From assembly GCA_949751835.1 (NCBI GenBank), contig CATKHK010000006.1, positions 434,001 through 498,000 on the forward strand: a stretch of DNA of 64,000 nt, written 5' to 3'. The notes under the pieces are model-generated. The model had not been told where the DNA came from. It ran no database searches and worked only from the letters and a program-made list of their open reading frames with translations. Shown in pieces: positions 55,434 through 64,000 of the stretch (position 1 is its first letter; each line of letters opens with the position of its first letter). Source of the DNA: Blepharisma japonicum (Eukaryota > Ciliophora > Heterotrichea > Heterotrichida > Blepharismidae). The translations under genes and the position numbers were made by a program.

Positions 55434-57080
55434 ATGTTAATAAAACAAATAATGAAATCGTGGCTCGCTATACTTTTATTTGTTGCGACAATTTCGCTCT
55501 TTCAAATTGTTGCTTCTCAGCAGGTTAATACACAAGGCATCGGATATCTTGAACAAGAATCATCTCCAAAGGAGAAGCCAACAGAAAATCCTGATTTTCA
55601 AACTGCTGTGCCTCAAGATAAAAAATCATTGATTCAAAGTCTTTTCTGTGGCTATATACACTTTTCACCTGAAAGTGTGCTGATTGAAGAGTCTTCAAAG
55701 GATTGGAAAGTTAAAGAGCTATTTGTCCATAATATATATTCCTTTGTAATTCTGATTGTCATTGCTGTCTTATCTGGATTTTTCTTAGGAAATTCCTACA
55801 AATCATGCAGAGCTGAGCTTGAACCTTCAGCAATAACTTTATCACCTCGAAGGAGATGCATATCTGAAAAAGAAAAGCAAACTTTATTCGAGTTCATGAA
55901 GGAAAATAAAAGTTCCCCAAAGTTGACAAAAGAAAAGACCTTCCAGCTTACAATAAGAATTAACTGTGATGCTTCTATTGAACCTCTCACAAATTTCACC
56001 CTGCATTTGCCTTCAAATAGTAAAAGAGCCAAAAAGCAGGAATCTTCAGCTACTGATCATCTTTTGAAAGATGGTGTAAATAAATATGAAAAACTCCTTC
56101 AAAATGGACATGGTGCCCGAAACTTTGAGATCGTTTCGATGCTTGGGAGAGGTGGCTTTGGAAGTGTATATAAAGCCCGCCACCTTCTTGATGAGCAATT
56201 CTATGCGATTAAAGTTATAAAAATCCAAGTTGGAGTAAATCAAAATTTATATGAGCATAAAGCATTTAGAGAGGTTTTATCGATGATGCAGCTTAATTCT
56301 AAGCATGTGTTAAGATATTATAATTGCTGGCTGGAAAGTGAAGGAGAACATAACATAAGTTCATATGAGTCAACAATGGAAGATGAAGAAAGTGAGTTTT
56401 CAGAGTCAAGTAGCTCTTCAAGCTCTTTAGCATCACTATCTGAGCCTTATTTCAACCTAAATTTGAATATTCAAATGGAATACAGCAAAGGATACACTCT
56501 AAAAAATTGGCTAGAGAGATCAGAAAGAACAATTGAGAGAAAATCAAATTGCCTTATTTTTAGGCAACTCTTAAAAGGAGTCTTGCATATTCATCAAAAC
56601 AACTTCATTCATAGAGACTTGAAGCCTGCCAATATCTTTATTGATAAAGATTTTTGTGTAAAAATTGGCGACTTCGGCCTTGCTGTCATCAATAACTATT
56701 TGGAAGCTGAACCATTAACTCCTCTTGACACAACTCATTCAACAAATGTAGGAAGCCCGCTGTACTTAGCCCCAGAGCAAGAAAATGCCTTGAACTATGA
56801 CGAAAAAGTTGATGTCTACCCACTTGGCATGATATTACTGGAACTGTGTGTAAAAATCGAAACAGATCACGAACGATATTTATTATTGAAAAATCTTCGA
56901 CATAAGCATACTGTCCCTGATGAAATCAAAGAAAAATTCGGAGTTGAAAGTCAAATAATCCTTTGGATGACTTCGAAAAATCCGAATGATCGCCCATCAG
57001 TCAGCGATATCATGAAAAGTGAACTCATGCAAGCATGGGAAAGTGAATTTCAGCTTTCACCCCTTAATCATTATTTATAA
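55434..57080 (+). CDS. PERK-like eIF2alpha kinase with minimal lumenal domain
   Basis: 548 residues. Signal peptide (about 1-28), short lumenal segment (29-100), one transmembrane helix (102-122), then a cytosolic kinase (229-540). The kinase has LGRGGFGSVYKA, AIKVIKI with Lys260, the eIF2alpha-kinase hallmark LRYYNCWLE, an acidic/Ser-rich insert (EFSESSSSSSSLASLSE) between lobes, HRDLKPANIF, GDFGLA and VGSPLYLAPEQ. This combination belongs to PERK/PEK-type kinases, which phosphorylate eIF2alpha under ER stress. The lumenal part is about 70 residues, far too short for the PERK beta-propeller sensor domain. An alternative start at Met7 (55452) would also keep the signal peptide. Confidence 0.88.
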   Translation: MLIKQIMKSWLAILLFVATISLFQIVASQQVNTQGIGYLEQESSPKEKPTENPDFQTAVPQDKKSLIQSLFCGYIHFSPESVLIEESSKDWKVKELFVHNIYSFVILIVIAVLSGFFLGNSYKSCRAELEPSAITLSPRRRCISEKEKQTLFEFMKENKSSPKLTKEKTFQLTIRINCDASIEPLTNFTLHLPSNSKRAKKQESSATDHLLKDGVNKYEKLLQNGHGARNFEIVSMLGRGGFGSVYKARHLLDEQFYAIKVIKIQVGVNQNLYEHKAFREVLSMMQLNSKHVLRYYNCWLESEGEHNISSYESTMEDEESEFSESSSSSSSLASLSEPYFNLNLNIQMEYSKGYTLKNWLERSERTIERKSNCLIFRQLLKGVLHIHQNNFIHRDLKPANIFIDKDFCVKIGDFGLAVINNYLEAEPLTPLDTTHSTNVGSPLYLAPEQENALNYDEKVDVYPLGMILLELCVKIETDHERYLLLKNLRHKHTVPDEIKEKFGVESQIILWMTSKNPNDRPSVSDIMKSELMQAWESEFQLSPLNHYL

Positions 57081-57269
57081 TTAAAACAATACAAATTATT
57101 TAAGCTGAGCTTTTATTTAAAATTTCTTTTTATTGATATCAGATTTTCTCTTTGGAATAAGAATTCAGTCAGATTTTAGTTTAAATTTGTTCATTTTTTA
57201 ATCGGAAATATTCTCGATAAAATTTATTGCTGAAAATAATCTTTCATTTATAAGAATTAGTGAGACTCC

Positions 57270-57554
57270 ATGCCAAAGAAGAGAGGATTTTGCTTTTATT
57301 ACTGCTTGCTCATATCTATTTTTGCTTCGCTTTTCTTGGTACGCACTAAATAGACTTATATTGCTTTATTGTGTGTTGCAGATTCATTACAGCTTGATGT
57401 TGAGGATAAGACTGAGCATTCTTCAACAGTTTTTATTGCGGCTGGGTTTTATGAATTTATAGCTGTATTAATGCTCATTCAAGGCTTTTTATGCACCAAG
57501 CGTCAAGGTCCAGTTCAAAATGAAGGCTATCAAAAGTTGGAAAATAAAGAATAA
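57270..57554 (+). CDS. RNASEK-like small membrane protein
   Basis: 89 residues after a 15-nt intron at 57339-57353 (GTACGCACTAAATAG). Two transmembrane helices; the second has FIAAGFYEFIAVLMLIQGF, which aligns with FIAAGLYLLLGGFSF of ribonuclease kappa, now known as a V-ATPase-associated subunit. The loop between the helices is acidic. The length matches the family (about 98). Splicing is needed to recover the first helix. Confidence 0.78.
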
Positions 57555-57915
57555 TAGATAGATATTAGGATTTTATATGCTTAATAATTCATTCAAGCTA
57601 GAACTCAAAAACTGCACTTATCTGTGCTAAATTCAAGCAAATCAATTCAAAAAGTTAGTTAATCATGGATTTAATAGTTTGGAATAATTTTAAAACCAAT
57701 ATGGAATTATCAGTAAATCTAAGCAAGCCAAAATAAGTGTTTTATACTAAAATAAGATAGACCTATATTTAAAATAATTAATAATTATCTAATAAATATT
57801 TCTATTTTTTTATGAATAATAAGCAGTTTAAATACCCTAAATTAAATATAAGATTTCTATACTGCTATTTATATACAAATTAACTACCATCTAAAGCCCT
57901 CTGATAAACTATAAA
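57555..57915. other. AT-rich intergenic stretch
   Basis: About 360 bases between two plus-strand genes; no gene seen. Confidence 0.5.
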
Positions 57916-60792
57916 ATGGATGACGAGAGCATAACTTCAAGCTTTTTCGAATGAATCGAAGCTAATGAAGACACATATGAGTTTCAGATACTATTCAATT
58001 CAGCAGAGCATCTTGTCCTTACTTTTACACTTGACAACAATTTAATTAAGTTTGATTTCCAAGAAGTCTCCGCTTCTTCAAGTTCCTCTCTTGCTTCAAT
58101 CAAATCGTGGATCGAATGGGTAAACTCCTATTTAAATGATCGTGCAGGCGAGATTTTAACTGGGGAAATTAACCTAGGCCAAATCCTTGACAAAGTAATT
58201 AAAAAGTATTCAGAATTCAAAGACTTTGACTCAGACCAAGAAGGATTTTCTGATGAAGGTGAAGAGGAAGAAGATATGGATATTGACTATAGACAAGAAA
58301 TTATTAGAGCTAATCAAGTAGAAGAAATTAAAAATGCACAAAGATTTGGGAAATCAGACCATACCATGGAAGGAATTGCAGAGTATGCAGAAAAGCATTT
58401 TGTTTTCCAAGAAGCCCAAAGAGCTGTCGAGCTGCTGGAAAGCACTTTTCAAAGATGCCCACAGCTGAGGCACTCATGCAAAATTTATAACTATCCATCA
58501 TTATGCAATATTAGAATTGAACTGGATCTAGCATTTTTGGATATTTCAGACAGTGTGATGAATATGTTGGGGCTAAATTATGATAACCCATTGACTATTA
58601 GCATGACTATCAGCGAAATCAAGCTAATTCAAAGCTTAGAAGAGACTCAGTGAACTACTGCTTTATTGGGTTCTCTTGGCTTTGAAGTCATACAAGGAGG
58701 GTCAATGGACTCTTATGGCTGTAGAGAATATATATTAGGAAGAGTCAGAAAGTTCCGAGATGACACTTACAATTGCATAAAAGCCAATGATTACTTGCCT
58801 TCAGTTCTTGCAATGTCTCGAGAAAACAGCATAGAACCTGATTCACAAGGGATTGAGCATGCTGACCTTTTAGAAATGATTGAAATGGGTTTTTCTGAGC
58901 AGCAGTCAGTTGCCGCTTTAAGAATTGCCAGAAAAAATAAAGATGTCGCTATAGATATGCTGACTGGAGGCATCAATGTGGGCTCTGGAATTGATTTCCA
59001 AGATGTCATCATCCCATGTGACAATTTCTTTTATAACTTGCTCTTTTATATAAGAGATCGTCTACAAAAGTGCACCAATTATTGCTTTATTTGCTATAAA
59101 AAGCACGAGTTTGAGTCAATGAGGTTAAGACCTTGTGCACAAGAAATATGTGAATTTAGGTTTGAAGAGATTTCAGGACTTTCAATATATGCAGAATTTA
59201 GGTCGAATATGGACTTAGCGATGCTAGATTTGTCATTAGCGGCTGAAGCTCTTACATCTCCTAGAGCGCTAACTATTTTTGAGCCATTTCCAAGCTTCAT
59301 GCTTAAATCTAACCAAATTAGAGGAAAAGCAGGATTTCTCAGTAAAGGAAGTGTAACTTATTCAGCTGATATGGATTCTAATAAAGATATAGGTACTCTT
59401 CAACAAATTTATAGAGCATTGCCAAATCCATCAGCCTTGTTAGAATTATCTCATGATGAAAATACTTTAAGAGAAGTATTAACGACAATGCTAGGAGAAA
59501 ATGGAACTCTTGGGTATAAAATTATGAGGTATATTGTAGCCACAAATCGATTGATGCTTGTAAACTTAACTGGGAATAACCGTATAAAGCAGCTTGATAA
59601 GATTCAGCAATATTTCGTTACAAACCACCCAGCTGAAGCTGAAAGAGCATTTCAAGCCAAGAAAAAGCAAAACGGCTCATTTTTTGCATTTCATGGAAGT
59701 GCTATAGAGAACTGGTACTCAATTTTGAGAAATGGCATCAGAAACCTAAGTAACACACACATGATGACTTGTGGAGCTGCTTATGGAGCAGGTGTTTATT
59801 GTGCTGAAAACATAGCCACATCACTAGGTTACACAAGAATGTCTACTGGAAATTGCCTTTGGCCTCATGGATCTCTTCATAACCCTTCAAAAGGATGTAT
59901 GGCCATACTAGAAGCAATTAACAATTCAGTAAATAAAAACAGTGGAAGTGGCATTTATGTTGTGCAGGATGACACTGATGTCATAATTCGATATCTCTTG
60001 ATTTTCACTCAAAGTGATATTGGTGGGGTCAGCGTAAATGTGTCTGATCTTGGACTAGACAAGCATTATAAAAATTTGGAACAGTCATTGAAGATAAGAG
60101 CACAAGAAATCAAGCAGCAAAGAATCAAGTCAGCAGTTGAAAGATCACTTAAGAAAGAGCAAGAAGAACAAAGAGCTAGAAAGCACTATGAAGAGTATAA
60201 AGTCATTAAAAAAGAAGCTGAAGAGCAAGACCATCATCTTGAAGCTAAACTTTCAAGCCTAGAAAAAGCTTATTCTGGCCAAGGCTCCACAACCTCAAAT
60301 AAAAGGATTCTTCAAGAGTATAAGTACTTGCAAAAGTCCAAGGAATGCAAAGGGTTATCTGTGGAATTTGAAGGTGGCTCAAATATTTATATTTGGCTTG
60401 TCCATTTAGATATGAACAAATTCGAGATTCCTAAAGAGCTTAACCAGGATTTCGAAGCCTACGCAAAGCGTTACTCAAGAGAAAAAGAAATGCTTTTTGA
60501 AGTGAGATTTGACTCGAATTTCCCATTTAATCCTCCGTTTGTTAGAGTAATCAGACCTCGCTTTGCATTTAGAACAGGACATATTACAGTAGGAGGTTCG
60601 ATATGTATGCAGTCTTTAACTTCATCAGGGTGGATTCCTGTGAGGACAGTTGAAAGCATTTTTATAGAAATTCTATTCAATATGGCTGAAGGCGGAGCAA
60701 AGCTTGATACTACACAAGCTCACATTGATTATACACTTTCTGAGGCTCAGGATGCATTTAATCGTGTTGCAAGAGACCATAAATGGATTTAA
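57916..60792 (+). CDS. PARP fused to a ubiquitin-conjugating (UBE2Q-like) domain, with UBA
   Basis: 958 residues, TGA at 57952 and 58651 as Trp. Order: N-terminal RWD-like region (about 15-115), PARP6/8-like region, a UBA-like motif (MGFSEQQSVAALRIARKN, about 322-340), PARP catalytic domain (about 490-700) with FHGS (His593), GAGVYCAEN (Tyr628) and a third triad position that is Ile (about 680), implying mono-ADP-ribosylation. A coiled-coil linker leads to a C-terminal UBC fold (about 819-958) with GGSICMQSLTSSGW, Cys897 being the expected E2 active site, as in UBE2Q. PARP-UBC fusions are known from fungi and protists. It could couple ADP-ribosylation with ubiquitination. Confidence 0.93.
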
Positions 60793-60942
60793 GTAATATT
60801 CAAAATAGCTATAATAAAATCTAATTCCCTTAATTTATTGTTAACTTATGGATAATAGATAATAAGTATATCAGAATCGGACACACTTAAATATGTATTT
60901 TTTATCAAGAAGAATATCTTATGATTTTATATTGCATAATAA

Positions 60943-62976
60943 ATGTCTAATATCAGGGGCAACATGCTTTTCGAGCCAAAAGGTCGGATAACTAGACTTT
61001 TAGAAGGCAAAGATTTGCCTGCTTCATTGGTGAACACATCTGAGGTGCCAGTCAAAAACATAATATCTAGACTAGCATCTTCTCTTTGGAACTATCTTTT
61101 TCCAAAGGCACAAATCAATATGCTGGTGCGGCCATTGCTCTTTTCTGAAGATCTCTCCAAAATCAAGCCACTCTTAAATATGATGGAAAATGCTCCTACA
61201 CCTAAATATACAGCTATTTATGAAGACCAGCCAAAGACCCCTCCACTATCATGTTTGAATCGAATGAAAAATTTAGAGGGTGAGGCTAGCACTGTGGAAC
61301 GACGTAAAAGGAAATGTCCGGAATCTCGGTATTCTGATGGAGTAAAAAAGGTGAAAGTTGACTGTGCAGAAACTGGGGTCCAGACTGAGCTAAGAAGACC
61401 TATTGAGTCATTAGTGTGTAAAGCTCAGAAGAACACTCCAGCCATAAAATCTATGAAGCCGACGTGGGGTAGGCTCTCTATATCATCTGCAGAACTCCCA
61501 TCAAGCAAGTGAAATGGTCTGAGAACTATGAAAAAGGAAGAATCTGGAAAAGAGCTATTTGAGAAGAACTTTGAAAAAATATTCAATAAGAATGATTTTA
61601 GGACTCTAAGTGAAGTGGCAAAGAAGGCTGACTCGTTGGAAACTTCGATGGATACGAAAGGAACAGATTCTGAGGAAGAAAAAAAATTTTCTAGGCCAAT
61701 ATTTAGAAAAGATACTGAATCGCTTAGTGTTTCCAGCCATTCTTCAGATATAAAACAAGATGAAAAGCCTTCTCTTTCATTAATGTCTGAATATTCAATA
61801 TCAATTAATGGGTCCAAACCCAAACATGAACAACCAGCTATTCCTAAGAAAAAAAAAATTGAAATTGAAAAGGTTTCTGGGACTGAAATTAAAGCAAACA
61901 CTGAAAATATAAAGGAAAAGGCGACAAGTAAAGAACTTAATAAACAACCTGAACTAGTTTTTGAAAAATTAACCTCAAATGCAAGTGAAATAAAAGAAAC
62001 TGACCAAGAAAAAAATCTGTTTATTTTCCCAGAGCCTACAAAAAAAGAAAAAGCCCAATTCCCAATTTTAGGTAACAATTCCAATTTTCAAGAGGGCTTT
62101 GGAAATTTGGTAAAAAAGGAAGAGAGTAAAGCTCAGCCGTTTAATCTCTTCAGTAATATTCCAAATGCTCAAGTAGATTTAAATGCAAATGCTGTTAAGA
62201 AGCAAGAATCAAGTATTATTAAAAATGAAATTAAAGAAAAAGAACCTGAAAAGATTTCCAAAGAAGAGCCAAGTATTTTCAATAAAACATTACCTGCTAG
62301 CTTGATTAATCAAAATCCATTTGTGCAATTAGCCAAAAAGGATAATGATAATCAGATAACTAATGCCAACACAAAAGATTCATCATCTTTATTTCAATCT
62401 CAAAACCCTTTCACGCCTCAAAATGTTGAAAAGGATTCAAAATCTCCATTTTCAACTCCTTTTTCAACCCCATCAATATCCTCAACCCCAGAAACCTCCA
62501 AATCCCAAGACACTGAAAAATCTCAGCAGGTTGTAAATCCCTTCTTAAACCTAAACTCAGTCAACTCCGTTAAGCTTCCATACGTTTTCGGAGCCAAACA
62601 GCCAACTCCACCACCTATGAGTTTTTCCCCCGCATCTAATCCATTTGCTCCATTTCAATCACCCCAACCTGAAATAACCCAAGATATCGATATGAAAGAC
62701 GGAACCCCTCAATCAAGTCCTAAACTTGCCCCTCAATCTCAGCCTATTTTTACTCAAAACAGCTTTTCGCTCTTCCAATGTGCAACTCCAACCCCCTTAA
62801 GCGTGCCTTCAACTCCTTCTCAATTATTTTCTCCACAAAGTTCAGCCTTTATGCAAGGGAACACAAGTTTCTCATCACCACTCCCAATGTTTGCTCAAAG
62901 CCAACCAACCACACCTTCTCCCAGTACTCCAGGATCCTTTACTCTAGGAGTGGTTCACAAGAAAGGAAAAAGATAA
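60943..62976 (+). CDS. FG-type nucleoporin, nuclear-basket-like
   Basis: 677 residues, TGA at 61510-61512 as Trp. The N-terminus contains a predicted amphipathic helix (VKNIISRLASSLWNYLF, about 37-53), like the membrane-binding helix of Nup1/Nup60/Nup153. The middle is Lys/Glu-rich and disordered. The C-terminal third is Pro/Ser/Phe-rich with scattered FG-like and xFx motifs (NPFTPQ, VFGAKQP, SNPFAPFQSP) and ends GSFTLGVVHKKGKR, similar to Nup ends. It probably sits on the nuclear basket; no fold-level proof. Only one true FG dipeptide is obvious, so the assignment is tentative. Confidence 0.65.
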
Positions 62977-63017
62977 AATTGTTGTTATATAATATTTTAA
63001 GAATTCTTTATATAAAT

Positions 63018-64000
63018 ATGAGTATTCCACTATCAATAAGAACACTAACGTGAACACGAGACTCCCATGGTCTATTTGACTATGAAACCAAATCGGTTAT
63101 TGCTAAAAATTTCAAAACTGTGAGGACAGGACGAGTCGTTATAGCAGGCGACGACTGTGATTTTAACAGCGAGAGCTCTTTGCCGAGAGATAGTGTGCTG
63201 GCACAAGTCAATGAAGTTAATGGAGAATATATCATCAGAGCAGAAAAGCAAGAACGCATTTGGTTCGTGGTAAAAGATTATTCCAGCGATGATGGAAATA
63301 AAGGATATAGGCTGAATGAAGAAGATATTGTGAAGATCGGCCGGATCAGGCTAAAAGTGAAAGAAATAAATATAAAAGGCTATGAGCCTATACAAGAAAC
63401 CAAAGAAGAAGAAGAAAGATTGGTGAATGGCGCAGCTTGTAGGTTTTGCTTAGGAGACACAGAAAAAGATAGCAACCCTTTAATAACCCCATGCAAATGT
63501 GCAGGGAGTATGAAATATATCCACTATAAATGCTTACAGGTATGGCTTATGGAAAAAGTGAAAACTAAGCAAACTGGAAATTCAGTGTCCTACAGTTGAA
63601 GCCAACTGCAATGTGAAATTTGCAAAGAATCGTATCCCTCTTCAATTAGAATTGAAGGGAAAGCCTGACAATTAATCGACGTTAACAAGCCACCACTTCC
63701 TTACATAATTCTTCAAGACTTAAAGCCTGAAAGAACTGAACACAACCTCCATGTTTTGTCATCAGTCGACAACTCAGCAATAAAAATCGGGAGAGGTCAT
63801 GAAAACGAAATCAGAATTTCTGATATTTCAGTCAGTCGGTTGCATTCCACAATAAAAGTCACAAAAAGTGGTTTCTATTTAGAAGACAATAGCTCGAAAT
63901 TTGGTACATTGGTGCTGGCTAAAAAGCCAGTGCTGCTGAAAAGAAACTCTTCACTTGTAATTCAATGCAAGAGGACTGTTGTATATTTCAGCCTGAAAGA
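63018..64000 (+). CDS. FHA / RINGv / FHA protein, 3' end outside window
   Basis: The frame opens at ATG 63018 and stays open to the window end, with TGA codons (63051, 63597, 63666) as Trp. Residues about 30-120 look like a divergent FHA-type beta domain (RLNEEDIVKIGRIRLKVKE). A RINGv (C4HC3) follows: CRFCLGD, CKCAGSMKYIHYKCL, CEICKESY, the MARCH-type E2-binding finger. A clear FHA domain comes next: KIGRGHENEIRISDISVSRL and YLEDNSSKFGT, which binds phosphothreonine. The protein runs beyond the window, so its C-terminus is unknown. Confidence 0.88.

Noticed and set aside
1-64000. CRISPR arrays, insertion sequences, phage or bacterial operons
   Set aside because: No regular direct repeats, transposase or phage genes, and the gene set, micro-introns and tRNA are eukaryotic.

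Overview
This window is nuclear DNA of a heterotrich ciliate, almost certainly a Blepharisma macronuclear chromosome. Two features of the sequence show this. First, TGA is read as tryptophan: dozens of in-frame TGA codons fall where protein families keep an invariant Trp (for example after the C-x2-C of DNA primase, in the last helix of a PH domain, in MORN repeats and in the PP2C RVW motif), while TAA and TAG serve as stops. Second, every intron that could be placed is 15 or 16 nt long, GT...AG, with an A at intron position 10. Stentor shares such introns but uses the standard code, so Blepharisma fits best. Intergenic DNA is very AT-rich and genes lie close together on both strands. Calling genes with the standard code and no micro-introns breaks about half of the genes here.

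Layout. 1-9 kb: a truncated poly(A)-binding protein, a coiled-coil protein, a membrane RING-H2 protein, a PH/coiled-coil/PHR protein, an acylated MORN-repeat protein and the DNA primase small subunit. 9-11.6 kb: the emptiest part, holding a tiny acylated protein and a possible decayed gene. 11.6-17.4 kb: a zinc-finger protein, an unknown protein, a RING-WWE-WWE ubiquitin ligase, PI4-kinase beta, an AIG1-like membrane hydrolase and a lone tRNA-Thr(UGU). 17.6-31 kb: a PP2C phosphatase, an SLC44-type transporter, a LITAF protein, an RNF5-like ligase, a zinc transporter, a SNF1-like kinase whose start codon is split by an intron, a KDEL-receptor-like protein and several unknown or IQ-motif proteins. 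31-42 kb: a small PH protein, a 1,532-residue PAS membrane receptor of the TmcB type, an RCC1-repeat protein, MIC10 and two coiled-coil proteins. 42-47 kb: a Hook dynein adaptor, URM1, an IQ protein and a TCAIM-like mitochondrial protein. 47-55 kb: an HSP110 chaperone, PPP4R4, a RING protein, dynactin p24 and the PP4 catalytic subunit. 55-64 kb: a PERK-like kinase with almost no lumenal domain, an RNASEK-like protein, a PARP-UBC fusion, a nuclear-basket-like FG nucleoporin and an FHA/RINGv protein cut off by the window end.

These are unlinked housekeeping and signalling genes rather than operons, but some themes recur: ADP-ribose/ubiquitin signalling (PARP-UBC fusion, RING-WWE ligase, three other RING proteins, a RINGv protein, URM1), PP4 phosphatase (catalytic subunit and PPP4R4 within 4.6 kb on one strand), dynein transport (Hook, dynactin p24), and predicted N-myristoylated/palmitoylated proteins. 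No CRISPR array, insertion sequence, phage or bacterial operon was seen.
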